A DNA stretch of 64,000 nt from Deltaproteobacteria bacterium (GTDB lineage Bacteria; Desulfobacterota; Desulfobacteria; Desulfobacterales; QNYZ01), in NCBI GenBank assembly GCA_003973265.1, contig QNYZ01000059.1, positions 36,207-100,206 of the forward strand. The letters run 5' to 3'. Below, one piece after another: positions 1 to 9,085 of this stretch (position 1 is the first letter of the stretch; every line of letters begins with the position of its first letter). The position numbers and the translations under genes are program-made. Under the pieces are notes generated by a model that searched no databases, was not told the origin of the DNA, and was given only the letters and a program-made list of their open reading frames with translations.

Positions 1-1
1 C

Positions 2-292
2 GTATCCCTTAACTATCTCAATTGCCCGGGATTTACAGATACGCCTGAAGAGCTGGAAGCGCTGACCGCATTTATCCGGAAGTCCCCCGTCCACATGATC
101 CAGTGGCGCAATCTTAATTTTGACCCCCTGCAATACTGGCAGATTATGTCCGGGACGACTCCGCTCAGCCCGCCCATGGGTATGCAACGATTACTCCACG
201 CGGTCAGGCAGCGCTTTCCCGGCCTGCATCATGGTTATTTTAATCCCCCCAGAGAAGCCTGGCCGGAATCGGTAGAGGCCGTTTCCCCTTGA
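2..292 (+). CDS. Radical SAM family protein, C-terminal part (5' end outside window)
   Basis: The frame is open from the first bases, so only the last 96 residues are present; the Cys cluster that would bind the 4Fe-4S/SAM centre is upstream of the window. The tail has the feature NYLNCPGFTDTPEE followed by MIQWRNLNFDP, which I recall from radical SAM proteins of sulfate reducers encoded next to AhbB-like genes. It ends 31 bases before the AhbB-like gene on the same strand, so the two are probably co-transcribed. The assignment comes from the tail and the neighbourhood rather than from catalytic motifs. Substrate unknown. Confidence 0.6.
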   Translation, partial: VSLNYLNCPGFTDTPEELEALTAFIRKSPVHMIQWRNLNFDPLQYWQIMSGTTPLSPPMGMQRLLHAVRQRFPGLHHGYFNPPREAWPESVEAVSP

Positions 293-323
293 CTTTTCAC
301 CCGGTTCATTTTCTAATCGCCCC

Positions 324-794
324 ATGCTGACCTCACTTGAAAAAAAAGTTATCGCCGCCATCCAGGGTGATATTCCCATCACACCGACGCCTTATCGGGA
401 TATGGCCAAGAAGCTGGATATTTCGGAAGAAGAATTTTTAAACACCTTGAGAGCTCTTTGTAAACAAGGTGTTATTCGCCGCTTTGGCGCCACCCTGCGG
501 CATCAAAAAACCGGATTTGCCGCCAATGCCATGACCGCCTGGAAAGTGGATGAAGCGCGAGTTGAAGAAATTGGAAAAAAAATGGCGGCCCATTCGGCCG
601 TGTCCCATTGTTATCGGCGTGACCCCGCCCCGGACTGGCCGTACAACCTGTACACCATGATCCATGCCCCGGACATAACCACCTGTCGTGACATTGCCCG
701 TCAACTTTCAGCGGCTACCGGCGTTAAAACCTACAAGCAATTGTTCAGCCACCGGGAATTGAAAAAAACCTCCATGGTCTATTTCCCGGATTAA
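324..794 (+). CDS. AhbB-like siroheme decarboxylase subunit (Lrp/AsnC-fold)
   Basis: A 156-residue protein with an Lrp/AsnC-type winged helix at about residues 5-60 (DMAKKLDISEEEFLNTLRAL, GVIRRFGATLRHQ) followed by an alpha/beta ligand domain containing a CYRRDPAPDWPYNLYTMIH stretch. These are the hallmarks of AhbA/AhbB, which decarboxylate siroheme to didecarboxysiroheme in the alternative haem pathway of sulfate reducers and archaea. Automatic pipelines often call such proteins AsnC regulators. It lies between two radical SAM genes, which fits tetrapyrrole chemistry better than regulation. The AhbA partner is not in this window. Family confidence is good; which of the two subunits it is, less so. 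Confidence 0.75.
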   Translation: MLTSLEKKVIAAIQGDIPITPTPYRDMAKKLDISEEEFLNTLRALCKQGVIRRFGATLRHQKTGFAANAMTAWKVDEARVEEIGKKMAAHSAVSHCYRRDPAPDWPYNLYTMIHAPDITTCRDIARQLSAATGVKTYKQLFSHRELKKTSMVYFPD

Positions 795-815
795 AAGGCC
801 AATAACCGGCTGAAA

Positions 816-2156
816 TTGAACTCAACATCCCCTCATATTCTGCTGGTCAATCCCTGGATTCACGATTTCGCGGCCTATGACTTCTGGGCCAAGCCGCTGG
901 GCCTGCTGCTTGTGGCCGCCCATTTACGGCGTCATGGACTGCACGTTTCCTATATTGACTGCCTGGACCGGTTTCATCCGCAATCCGGCTCCCGGAACCC
1001 CGCAGCCCGGCATGGCCGGGGGCCGTATCTGAAAACAGAGATCTCCAAACCGGCCGGATTGTCACATGTTCCACGCCGGTTCTCCCGCTATGGGATTCCT
1101 CCCGAATGGTTTCAGGCAGACCTGGCCGCCCTTTCCCGGCCGGACCTCATCATGGTCACCTCCCTGATGACGTACTGGTATCCCGGTGTCCAGGAAACCA
1201 TTGCCGCGATCCGGGCGGTTTTTCCGGATTCGCCCGTTATTCTCGGCGGCATTTACGCCACATTATGCCATGACCACGCCGTTTCGTTTTCCGGTGCGGA
1301 TGATGTCTTTACCGGTTCGGACCTGTCCAGGTTACCTGAAATAATCGCCGGCCATACCGGGTATTCTTTTGATTGGGAAACGGATCCGAATCGCCCGGAC
1401 ACCTGGCCGAAACCGGCATTCGATCTGCAACATAAAATCGGCTATATTCCGATACTGACCACCATCGGGTGCCCGTTTGACTGCACGTATTGTGCCGTCC
1501 ACCATCTTCACCCCGGTTTTAGCCGCCGCCCGCCCGCGGCCGTGGTGGCGGAAATTGAGTTCTGGCACCATCGGCACGATGTCGATGATTTCGTTTTCTA
1601 TGACGACGCCCTGCTGGTCGATTTTGACAACCATGCCCGGTTGATTTTTGAAAAAGTGCTGCAGGCTCGCTTAAACGTACGATTCCATCTGCCCAACGCG
1701 GTTCATATCCGGGAAATCAGCGAGGACTCCGCCCGATTAATGCGTCGTGCCGGCATAACGACCGTCCGACTGGGACTTGAAACAGCGGATTTCGCCCATC
1801 GGGAACAACTCGATCGAAAAGTAAACGAAACGGAATATCACCATGCGGTGACCGGTCTGAAACAGGCGGGATTCAGCAAAAAGCAGCTGGGCGCGTATCT
1901 GCTGGCAGGATTGCCCGGTCAATCGATCGAGTCCGTGGAAAGAGCAATCCGTGTCGTCAGGCAAAGCGGCATCACCCCCATACTGGCCCACTACACCCCC
2001 ATTCCCCATACCGCCATGTGGGAAGCCGCCCGAGCCGCTTCACCGTATGATATTGCGGCAGATCCCGTCTTTACCAACAACGCGATTTTTCCCTGTCGCA
2101 GGGAGGGATTTTCGTGGGAAACGTACAGCCGCCTGAAACAACTGGTGATCTCCTGA
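816..2156 (+). CDS. B12-binding-type radical SAM protein
   Basis: 446 residues from a TTG start; no ATG lies near the conserved N-terminus (HILLVNPWIHDFAAYDFWAKP) and the frame closes at a stop just upstream. The N-terminal ~200 residues resemble a cobalamin-binding Rossmann domain (LIMVTSLMTYWYPGV, VILGGIYATLCHDHA). The radical SAM core follows with the cluster motif GCPFDCTYC (CxxxCxxC), a YDDALL motif and GLPGQS near the C-terminus. It follows the AhbB-like gene by 21 bases. Reaction unknown; it may modify a tetrapyrrole or belong to a conserved three-gene unit with its two upstream neighbours. Confidence 0.8.
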   Translation: MNSTSPHILLVNPWIHDFAAYDFWAKPLGLLLVAAHLRRHGLHVSYIDCLDRFHPQSGSRNPAARHGRGPYLKTEISKPAGLSHVPRRFSRYGIPPEWFQADLAALSRPDLIMVTSLMTYWYPGVQETIAAIRAVFPDSPVILGGIYATLCHDHAVSFSGADDVFTGSDLSRLPEIIAGHTGYSFDWETDPNRPDTWPKPAFDLQHKIGYIPILTTIGCPFDCTYCAVHHLHPGFSRRPPAAVVAEIEFWHHRHDVDDFVFYDDALLVDFDNHARLIFEKVLQARLNVRFHLPNAVHIREISEDSARLMRRAGITTVRLGLETADFAHREQLDRKVNETEYHHAVTGLKQAGFSKKQLGAYLLAGLPGQSIESVERAIRVVRQSGITPILAHYTPIPHTAMWEAARAASPYDIAADPVFTNNAIFPCRREGFSWETYSRLKQLVIS

Positions 2157-2209
2157 CACCACCAGGAAACGGCGCTATTTTTTGAAATACCAATGGCGCC
2201 AGCGGCCGG

Positions 2210-3232
2210 CTACGATTCAATATCTTTCATTTTCCGGTAATCAAGGGCTCTCTGGATAGCGATACCGCCCTGTTCGGCCACAGCCATGGCAAAATTGACA
2301 TCGGCCCCGGAAAAGTAACGAACTTCTGACGTAAGCAACCGTAATATCCCGATAATTTCACCCTGAACCGATATGGGGACAGCCAGAATCCCGCCGATAC
2401 CCTCGGCTTCGGCCTCCTTGTGGTAAATGGTATGGAAATCGACTTTGGCATCAGGGATGACCACCGGATCGCCTTTCTGAACATAGTGGGTGGCCAGTTC
2501 TTCATCCAACGGCCCCCTTTCCAGGTAGGACTGGCTCAAGCCATAAGCGGCCTTAAGCTCCAGTTTCCCACCGGTCGATTCGATCAGACGAATCGTGGCC
2601 GCTTTCAGGTCCATCACTGACGGCAGGCGGGTGACAATAAGATCGAGAATCTGGTCAAGATCGTATGTGGCATTGATGGCCTTCCCGATTTCATGCATGG
2701 CCTTGAAGTAATTGAGCAGGGTCTGCTGCTCCTTGAATACCCGGGCATTTTCAATGGCAATCCCACATTGTCTTCCCAGGGCTGTCACAAAATCAATTTC
2801 CCGCTGATCATACATCCGCGGTCTTTTTGTCAACAACCGCAAAATCCCATTGATCTCACCCCGAATGGGAATAGGAACAATCAGAATCGTGTTGATCCCT
2901 TCCCGCTTCGTTGCCTCCGGATAATTAATCCGGGAATCCTGCGTAGCGTTTTCGATGACAATGGGCTCACCTTTCAGTGCCTTGAAAATAGGTTTTTCCA
3001 TATCAATGGGCCCGCGGTCCAGGTATTCCCGGCTTAACCCATGTGCGGCTTTTAGGACGAGATGTTTACGGGAAGTATCGAGCAGTCGAATGGTAGCCGC
3101 ATCGACATCGAGTATCTCAGGAATTTTTTGAGTGATGAGTTTAAATACTTCATCCAGGTCAAGATTCGAGGTAATTACACTTGTCACCTCGATAAATAAA
3201 TCGAGATAGGTATCTTTACATTCTGTAACCAT
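2210..3232 (-). CDS. Tandem GAF domain protein
   Basis: 340 residues containing two similar GAF domains at about residues 25-165 and 190-335. Each has a VDAATIRLLD or LKAATIRLIE core, an LKAAHGLSREYLDRGP or LKAAYGLSQSYLERGP segment, and a GEI.GILRLLT element. No kinase, cyclase or DNA-binding domain is attached, so it is a stand-alone ligand or redox-sensing protein. Start chosen because GGAGG sits 7 bases upstream of the ATG. It converges on the upstream radical SAM gene. The close similarity of the halves indicates an internal duplication. Ligand and partner unknown. Confidence 0.85.
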   Translation of the reverse strand: MVTECKDTYLDLFIEVTSVITSNLDLDEVFKLITQKIPEILDVDAATIRLLDTSRKHLVLKAAHGLSREYLDRGPIDMEKPIFKALKGEPIVIENATQDSRINYPEATKREGINTILIVPIPIRGEINGILRLLTKRPRMYDQREIDFVTALGRQCGIAIENARVFKEQQTLLNYFKAMHEIGKAINATYDLDQILDLIVTRLPSVMDLKAATIRLIESTGGKLELKAAYGLSQSYLERGPLDEELATHYVQKGDPVVIPDAKVDFHTIYHKEAEAEGIGGILAVPISVQGEIIGILRLLTSEVRYFSGADVNFAMAVAEQGGIAIQRALDYRKMKDIES

Positions 3233-3350
3233 TGAAAATCCTCCCTGCTGTCAATTGTATCGTTTCAGAAATAATAAGGCGATAAATCATTTTGGCAAGA
3301 AGTAACGTATCCGGAAAAAACGAACTTGAATGCCATCATCGCGGCGACCT

Positions 3351-4244
3351 CTATGTATTCGGTTCGTTCTTCACCAGGATATCGATAATCTCAGGAATAT
3401 ACGCATCGGCTTTACTCACGTGGAAATTACACGCTGCGGCACCGTTATGCCCCCCCCCTTCAAACCGGCCGAGGAGCGCGCCGGCATTGACCCGGCAATT
3501 CCGGTTAAAAATGCTGTGTCCCACACTGACGATCACACGATCGGCGCTCTCATCATCATATCGGATCTTGACACTTACCACGGCCTCGGGAAACAGGGCA
3601 TAGGCAAGAAACCGATTGCCTTCCGGTGCCGGGGACAACGACCGGAAATCGGTGATCGCCACATGTTTTTCAAGGCGAGTATGTTCCCTTAAGTGTTGCG
3701 CATACGCACGGTTGTCCTGAACCACCCGGCGACAGCGCGAGCGCACCTCGGCATCTGCCATCACATCGTCGATGGATGACGATCCGATCCGCTCCACCAG
3801 CCGGTTCCAGTAGGGCACATCAGACATTTTCCGACTGTTGATGGTCATCGACAATAAGATATACGGATAGTTTTCAGGAAAATTCACTTCATCCAGCGTT
3901 AAATCTGCCGAATCAATTTTATCAGTCATGTCGATCAGCCCGGCATAGTGATCTTTAAACCGGTCATGGTAATATTCAAATACGACCCGGGCAGCCGAGG
4001 GCGCAATCCGAAAAGCTCCGTTGAAATCGTCCTGGAGCCGGTTCGAGTAATGATGATCAAACCATAATGCGCAGTTTTTGTGAAAGGGGAGATTCGCGAT
4101 AATGTCACCCGCATGGATATCTACCCGGCCGTTTTGCATATCACCGGGATGAACCCATGCAATCGGATCAGAGATATTTTCCACTTTTAACAGCAGCATC
4201 GCGCAGACTATACCATCAAAGTCGGGCCGCGTAACGATCCGCAT
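3351..4244 (-). CDS. DHH-family phosphoesterase (exopolyphosphatase-related)
   Basis: 297 residues. N-terminal DHH domain with TRPDFDGI (metal-binding Asp), a second Asp region, and WFDHHYSN, the DHH signature. The C-terminal DHHA1 part ends in GRFEGGGHNGAAAC, the substrate-binding GGGH motif. Family members hydrolyse short oligonucleotides, pAp, cyclic dinucleotides or polyphosphate; which applies here cannot be told. I moved the start to the ATG at 4244: AAGGAA lies 9 bases before it, whereas the TTG nine bases upstream abuts the same ribosome site. It is followed by nothing on its strand until the GAF gene. Confidence 0.8.
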   Translation of the reverse strand: MRIVTRPDFDGIVCAMLLLKVENISDPIAWVHPGDMQNGRVDIHAGDIIANLPFHKNCALWFDHHYSNRLQDDFNGAFRIAPSAARVVFEYYHDRFKDHYAGLIDMTDKIDSADLTLDEVNFPENYPYILLSMTINSRKMSDVPYWNRLVERIGSSSIDDVMADAEVRSRCRRVVQDNRAYAQHLREHTRLEKHVAITDFRSLSPAPEGNRFLAYALFPEAVVSVKIRYDDESADRVIVSVGHSIFNRNCRVNAGALLGRFEGGGHNGAAACNFHVSKADAYIPEIIDILVKNEPNT

Positions 4245-4281
4245 GAAAATCAATTCCTTTATCTACCTGAAATAATTAAAT

Positions 4282-5205
4282 CTACGGTGTCAGTACCAAT
4301 CGAAATCCAACATTATAGTTTCCCGAACCGGGTAAAAGAAACGACCGGTTGGCCGTGCGTGCCTCCAGGGCCGGGTAATACCAGCTACCGCCCCGGACCA
4401 CGCGAAACGATCCGGTGGCCATCCCCTTGGGATCGGTGACGGGCTTTGATGGATAGGGGCCGGCAAAATCAAGGCACCATTCCCATACATTTCCATGCAT
4501 GTCGTACAACCCGAAAGCATTCGGTTTCTTTTGCGCCACCGGGTGCGTACTTCCACCCGAATTGCCTTTAAACCACGCATATTCATCAAGCGCTGCCAGG
4601 TCTCCTTCAAAAGAAAACCACCCCCTGCCTGTCGCCCGGCAGGCATATTCCCATTGGGCCTCGGTGGGGAGCCTGTACTGTAACCGGCGCACCGCGGCTG
4701 TTATTTCATCTCCGGCAGGGGCGTTGATCTCCTTTTCAGAAGAAGACAGCTTGATATGCGCCTGTTTTGTTTTCATCAAATGGTTCAGCCGGGTGATAAA
4801 CCGGAATATCTGAGACCATGGTACATTTTCCACGGGGCAGTCCGGCCCGCAGTCACTGAAAACCGATGGATTTTGCCCCATTACCGCCATCCACTGTTTT
4901 TGAGTCACCTCGGTGGTCATCATGTAAAACCCCTGTGACAGCTGAACCCGGTGGGCGGTTTCGTTGGCCTGCCGCCCCGGTTCATCCGGCGGGCTCCCCA
5001 TTTCAAATTCCCCTGGAGGTATGTAGACAAAAACCATACCCAATTCATTCATGATCGACGGGACTCGTCGGCCATTGGCGAATGCCGGCGGCGCTTTTCC
5101 GGTCATATCAGGAATGACCGGGGCGCGTCCCGCCGCCAGATTGAACGGCCCCGCCATCAGCAACATGCACCCTGCAAAAACGATCAATCGATGAAATTTT
5201 ATCAT
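4282..5205 (-). CDS. Exported formylglycine-generating-enzyme (SUMF1/FGE)-like protein
   Basis: About 307 residues from the chosen ATG. An N-terminal hydrophobic segment (LIVFAGCMLLMAG) suggests a signal peptide or lipoprotein-like anchor. The rest is one FGE-sulfatase domain with the usual blocks: PPGEFEMGSP, TEVTQKQWMAVMG, YRLPTEAQWEYACRA, YDMHGNVWEWCLD, RVVRGGSWYY and VGFRLVLT. True FGE uses a Cys pair near the C-terminus to oxidise sulfatase cysteines; I see no such pair and no sulfatase nearby, so it is more likely a structural or ligand-binding member of the superfamily. The start at 5205 is preferred over 5214 because AAGG is too close to the latter. Confidence 0.8.
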   Translation of the reverse strand: MIKFHRLIVFAGCMLLMAGPFNLAAGRAPVIPDMTGKAPPAFANGRRVPSIMNELGMVFVYIPPGEFEMGSPPDEPGRQANETAHRVQLSQGFYMMTTEVTQKQWMAVMGQNPSVFSDCGPDCPVENVPWSQIFRFITRLNHLMKTKQAHIKLSSSEKEINAPAGDEITAAVRRLQYRLPTEAQWEYACRATGRGWFSFEGDLAALDEYAWFKGNSGGSTHPVAQKKPNAFGLYDMHGNVWEWCLDFAGPYPSKPVTDPKGMATGSFRVVRGGSWYYPALEARTANRSFLLPGSGNYNVGFRLVLTP

Positions 5206-5284
5206 TATTAACATACCTTGAGCAAGGGGACTCACCCGAAACCCGCCGGACCTGAATCCCACTGAAATTACAGGCCCCGGCCCC

Positions 5285-5809
5285 TCAATTCTGCGAAATC
5301 GTTATATTATTCCGATGGTCCCGGCGTAGCCGGTCATAATTATCCACGGCCCCCTGGAGGATCTCGTGAATTTTCGGATCCAGTTCCCGTTTGAACCTGG
5401 CGGGAACACCGGTCACCAGGTGGAAGGGGCCAACGGCCTGTCGCTCCCGGACAACGGAACCGGCCGCCACCACTGATCCGGATTTGATAACCGCGTCATT
5501 CAAAATCACGGCGCCAATGCCGATCAGGCAGCTGTTTTCCACCGTACACCCGTGCACCACCGCATTGTGTCCGACCGTCACATTATCGCCGATATCTACC
5601 GGTTTATCCACATCCGTATGAACCGTACAATTATCCTGAATATTGCTGTTTTCGCCTACCCGGATCGGTGCCTCATCGCCCCGAAGAACGGCACCATACC
5701 AGACGCTGGCCCCGTCGGCCAGGGTGACGTCACCGATGATGACCGCTGTGGGGGCAATATAGACATTGTGACCGATCCGCGGAGATTTTCCCCTGTATTC
5801 GACAATCAT
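5285..5809 (-). CDS. Gamma-carbonic anhydrase-like hexapeptide protein
   Basis: 174 residues forming a left-handed beta-helix of hexapeptide repeats (VIIGDVTLADGASVWYGAVL, NIQDNCTVHT, VTVGHNAVVHG, SLIGIGAVILNDAV). The metal ligands expected of the gamma-CA/YrdA/PaaY group are present as HTD, GHNAVVHG. Members bind Zn or Fe and some hydrate CO2 or hydrolyse acyl-CoA. The start at 5809 forms an ATGA overlap with the stop of the upstream gene, with AGGGA just before it, indicating translational coupling. A longer in-frame start at 5884 would overlap the upstream gene by 79 bases and is not supported. Confidence 0.85.
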   Translation of the reverse strand: MIVEYRGKSPRIGHNVYIAPTAVIIGDVTLADGASVWYGAVLRGDEAPIRVGENSNIQDNCTVHTDVDKPVDIGDNVTVGHNAVVHGCTVENSCLIGIGAVILNDAVIKSGSVVAAGSVVRERQAVGPFHLVTGVPARFKRELDPKIHEILQGAVDNYDRLRRDHRNNITISQN

Positions 5810-6558
5810 TTTGTTTCCCTTAAAGTAAATCGCCATGCACAGAACCATTCTTCCGGATGCGCATCCGGCGGGCAGCTTACGCATTCGGTCGTAATCCGGG
5901 GATCAATACTGCCGGCAAAATATGTATATTCCACCAGCCCGGCGGATTTGCAGGGATAGTCGTCCAGCCCTTTTCGCAAACGGGTCGCCTGCACCCTGCA
6001 GACATTCATCCGAAAAACAAAGCTATCCGGTCCCTCATCCACAATCGATTGCGTATTGACCCGGGAATAGATACGGTAATTCAGGGCCTGTTTTAATCCG
6101 GCCAGACCGGGCCGATCCGACAGATCGAGAAATTGCCTGATTTCAGCGGCTTCAAAAGGGGAAAGCTGCGCCCAGCAGCTATCGTTACACCGCTTGGCAT
6201 CGTTCATCCCGTGATTGAACTCCACCGCCTGAAACCAGACCCCGTCGTTGGCCAGCCAGTTGAGGCCCAGGGATCGCATAATATCGAGCAGGTCTTTCCG
6301 GGGGAGACCCCAGAGTGCCGCCGGCAACCCGTCCTTGACTTCGAATCCGAGTAATTTACCGATACGGTCAATTTGAACGCCAACGGACCGCCTGGAAGCG
6401 GCGGATAATATCGTCATGGCTTTTTCCGTTCCCAACTGATGTCGCACTTCGTTAAACCAGAACGCATAATGCGCCAGAATCCGGTGAAACATGTCACCCA
6501 CCAGCCTTGCCATTTCTTTTTGATCCAGGTCCTCGATTCTAAGGGGGTATTTGGCCAT
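5806..6558 (-). CDS. DUF6125-like cytosolic protein
   Basis: 250 residues from the ATG at 6558, which has AAGGAGAATCA directly upstream; a start 21 bases further up lacks a site. The sequence begins KYPLRIEDLDQKEMARLVGD and carries six to seven conserved Cys, including the C-terminal CVSCPPD and AEEWFCAW-type elements, suggesting metal or disulfide chemistry. I recall this pattern from proteins labelled cytosolic protein/DUF6125 in Desulfobacterota and some archaea. No function is established to my knowledge. The ATGA overlap with the carbonic-anhydrase-like gene argues that the two act together. Confidence 0.6.
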   Translation of the reverse strand: MAKYPLRIEDLDQKEMARLVGDMFHRILAHYAFWFNEVRHQLGTEKAMTILSAASRRSVGVQIDRIGKLLGFEVKDGLPAALWGLPRKDLLDIMRSLGLNWLANDGVWFQAVEFNHGMNDAKRCNDSCWAQLSPFEAAEIRQFLDLSDRPGLAGLKQALNYRIYSRVNTQSIVDEGPDSFVFRMNVCRVQATRLRKGLDDYPCKSAGLVEYTYFAGSIDPRITTECVSCPPDAHPEEWFCAWRFTLRETK

Positions 6559-6681
6559 TGATTCTCCTTTATAAGGCAATTCCCGGGAAAAATTTCATCT
6601 ATTCTCTGTTTTAATCCACATCACCGTATATGACGGTCGAATGGAACCGGCAACGGCGTCGATCTGTTCAAGGGCCGCCTG

Positions 6682-8061
6682 TTACATGCGTGCAACCACA
6701 TCCTGAAACTTCAATATACTGTAGTACAAATTAATTTTATTAATATACGCTACGGGCTCTGTTCCTCGACAATACCCGTATTGTGCTTTTTGATAGTATT
6801 CCGGTTTGGCCAAAAGAGGAAGCGTCTTTTGCAGTGAAGACCATTTTTCGGGATTCAGGCCCTGTTCCCTGGCGATATTGCGGGCATCCAGCAGATGCCC
6901 GACCCCCACATTATATGCAGCCAGGGCAATCCACAGCCGGTCTTCACCCCTGGCGTGATCATAAAATTCAAAGAGGTCCTTTAGATGACGAACCCCGGCT
7001 TCGACATTCTGACATGCATCGTAAATATCAACGACACCCAGATCTTCCGCGGTTTTCAAGGTGATCTGCATCAGGCCGTGTGCATCCCGGCGACTGACGG
7101 CCTGGGGGTTAAACCGGGATTCCTGGTAAATTTGGGCGGCGATGAGTCGCCAGTCAAAACCAAACCGGTCGGCAATTTCCTCAATAAAGCCGCGATAGGC
7201 GGGAAGCGTCTTTTTGATCTCCCGGTGATAGGCGCGCAGGTCGACAAAATCAAAATCATCCAGGCCGGAGAAATACCGGTTATAAATCCGGTCAAATTCA
7301 CCGTTTTGTCGCATCGCCGCAAAAAATGTATTGATCCGGCTCAATAAATGGCCAGCCTTCGGATCGACCGCCCAGCCTGAAGATTCACTTTTGCCGATGG
7401 GTACAGCCAGGTCAATCCAGGGGTAATATCGCTGGGTAAGTGCGGCCACGAAATGATCGGCCACTGTCATGTCGATGGTCCTGTCTGCCACCATCCGGAT
7501 GAGTTCGCTGGTTTCCAGACCGCGATGCAGGGCAATGGTGATAGAAAGTCCCGATGCTTGAAGTGCCTTCAAACGTTCCTGATAAGATGTTCCCCGGGCG
7601 ACATGGATTGTTTCACCGGCCAGATCATCCAGAGACTGGATTCGCCGGCTCCCCCGGCGAACGATCACATACGGCTCAGAGGACAGGTATGCCTGGGAAA
7701 AAGCGGCCTGAGTACGTCTTTCGGGCGTCATCGCCATGTCGGCGGCAATAAAATCGCCTTTTCCGGCTAAAAGATCCGGAATCATCTGCTCCCAGGAGCG
7801 GGCAACCCGTACCTTGAGCGAGACCCCCAGACGATCGGCAAACGCCCTGGCCAGTTCATACTCAAAGCCCTCGGGCTGATCCCGATACAGATAGTAACAC
7901 CACGGGTTATTGCGGGTGATAACAACGATCTCCCCACGGGTAATAATCCTATCCAATACAGTGGTTTCAGGACGATTCCGGCAGGCAGACAGCGAAACAA
8001 CCACGGCCAGAACCCATGGCAGTACATTGAAATTTTTAAACGGAGCTGCCCTGTTACTCAT
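6682..8061 (-). CDS. MltF-type lytic transglycosylase lipoprotein
   Basis: 459 residues with an N-terminal signal and lipobox LSAC, an extracellular solute-binding family 3 domain at about residues 35-275 (ITRGEIVVITRN, AADMAMTPERR), and a C-terminal SLT domain at about 290-450. The SLT domain has the catalytic Glu in AAQIYQESRFNPQAVS, HGLMQIT and AAYNVGVGHLLDAR. MltF cleaves peptidoglycan with formation of 1,6-anhydromuropeptides and is tethered to the outer membrane. Usual domain order and length. It is divergent from the DUF4388-like gene. Confidence 0.88.
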   Translation of the reverse strand: MSNRAAPFKNFNVLPWVLAVVVSLSACRNRPETTVLDRIITRGEIVVITRNNPWCYYLYRDQPEGFEYELARAFADRLGVSLKVRVARSWEQMIPDLLAGKGDFIAADMAMTPERRTQAAFSQAYLSSEPYVIVRRGSRRIQSLDDLAGETIHVARGTSYQERLKALQASGLSITIALHRGLETSELIRMVADRTIDMTVADHFVAALTQRYYPWIDLAVPIGKSESSGWAVDPKAGHLLSRINTFFAAMRQNGEFDRIYNRYFSGLDDFDFVDLRAYHREIKKTLPAYRGFIEEIADRFGFDWRLIAAQIYQESRFNPQAVSRRDAHGLMQITLKTAEDLGVVDIYDACQNVEAGVRHLKDLFEFYDHARGEDRLWIALAAYNVGVGHLLDARNIAREQGLNPEKWSSLQKTLPLLAKPEYYQKAQYGYCRGTEPVAYINKINLYYSILKFQDVVARM

Positions 8062-8178
8062 TTGATGTAATCTTTTTCACATATTTATAGCGAGGGCGAT
8101 TGCCCCGGGAAAAATAATTCTGTACACGGCGCAATACCTTATATACCTGTATCGCCTGATTTTGTCCATAATGGGCGC

Positions 8179-8208
8179 TTGACAACCGATATTTAATTAA
8201 CGTATTTA
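8179..8208 (+). promoter_or_regulatory. Candidate sigma-70 promoter for the DUF4388-like gene
   Basis: TTGACA at 8179-8184, an 18-base spacer, and TATTTA at 8203-8208, about 90 bases before the ATG at 8299. The -35 is perfect and the -10 is fair. Read by eye only. Confidence 0.45.
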
Positions 8209-8298
8209 GATATCACTACAAAGCATGAATTCATGAACCTGCTAAGAACCGATTGGTACCTGAATTGACATCTTAAACGACATAGCCGGGAGTGTCTT

Positions 8299-9060
8299 AT
8301 GTATCGTTCACTATACGAAGAGATCAAACCGTTAATATTCAATGGCGAAAGTGGCGTTTTGAATATCGATTATGAATATGGCGATTCTGCAAGGATTGTA
8401 TTAAACGAAGGTCTCATCGAAGGTGTCCTGACACAAAGGCTCAACGGAAAAGAGGCGGTGGAAACCATTGCAAAATGGGCCAGTTTCTCCGCCCGGTTCT
8501 CAAAAGATAAAAATGGCATTAATCAAAACCTGATCGCTATTGATACCAGTGATTTCTTATCGATTCTTGAGAAGGTCGATAAAATAATTAAAAAGATTAA
8601 TACTGTCATTCCAAGCAATAATGCCATCTTCAAAGGGGACACCACGAAAGTTGATAAACATAAGCGCTTCTCTTCTGTCGATTTTAAAATCATGCTGTTA
8701 CTGGACGGCAAGCGTCCCCTGAAAAAAGTCGTTCCCGAATCGGGCTATTCCGAACTTGACGTGCTGATCAGTATATTCAGGCTGGTGTCCAGCGGTATCG
8801 TCAAGTTTTTATCCGACAATGTGTCCATGCCGGATAATGAACGCGAAGCGTTCATCAGCACCTTATCGAACAAATTAACGGAGTTTGTGGGCCCGGCGGC
8901 GGCAATCCTGGTCCATGATGCGTTTCAGGCCCTTGGGCATGGCCCGGAAATGCTGGCCCGGGAAGAAATCCCCAAGATTATCGAATCCGTATACGACCCG
9001 CTGGACAAAAAAGAACGCGAAGCGCTCGCCCAGTGGAGCCTGGACTTTATGCAAAAATAG
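8299..9060 (+). CDS. DUF4388-like protein with conserved C-terminal domain
   Basis: 253 residues. The N-terminal ~80 residues (GESGVLNIDYEYGDSARIVL, LNEGLIEGVLTQRLNGKEAV) resemble the DUF4388/PatA N-terminal module, where a small beta domain reports effector-dependent regulation in signalling proteins. A middle part (DFKIMLLLDGKRPLKKVVPE) resembles a winged-helix-like module. The last ~80 residues (FVGPAAAILVHDAF, IPKIIESVYDPLDKKERE) look like a separate helical domain also seen at the ends of chemosensory and type IV pilus-associated proteins. Divergent neighbours encode a receptor without an output domain, so a role in the same signalling route is plausible but inferred. Confidence 0.6.
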   Translation: MYRSLYEEIKPLIFNGESGVLNIDYEYGDSARIVLNEGLIEGVLTQRLNGKEAVETIAKWASFSARFSKDKNGINQNLIAIDTSDFLSILEKVDKIIKKINTVIPSNNAIFKGDTTKVDKHKRFSSVDFKIMLLLDGKRPLKKVVPESGYSELDVLISIFRLVSSGIVKFLSDNVSMPDNEREAFISTLSNKLTEFVGPAAAILVHDAFQALGHGPEMLAREEIPKIIESVYDPLDKKEREALAQWSLDFMQK

Positions 9061-9085
9061 GCCTACCCCATCGAACGCCTGCCTT

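Noticed and set aside
5285..5884. Longer start for the carbonic-anhydrase-like protein
   Set aside because: It would overlap the upstream gene by 79 bases; the ATGA-coupled start at 5809 has a ribosome site and fits the family N-terminus.
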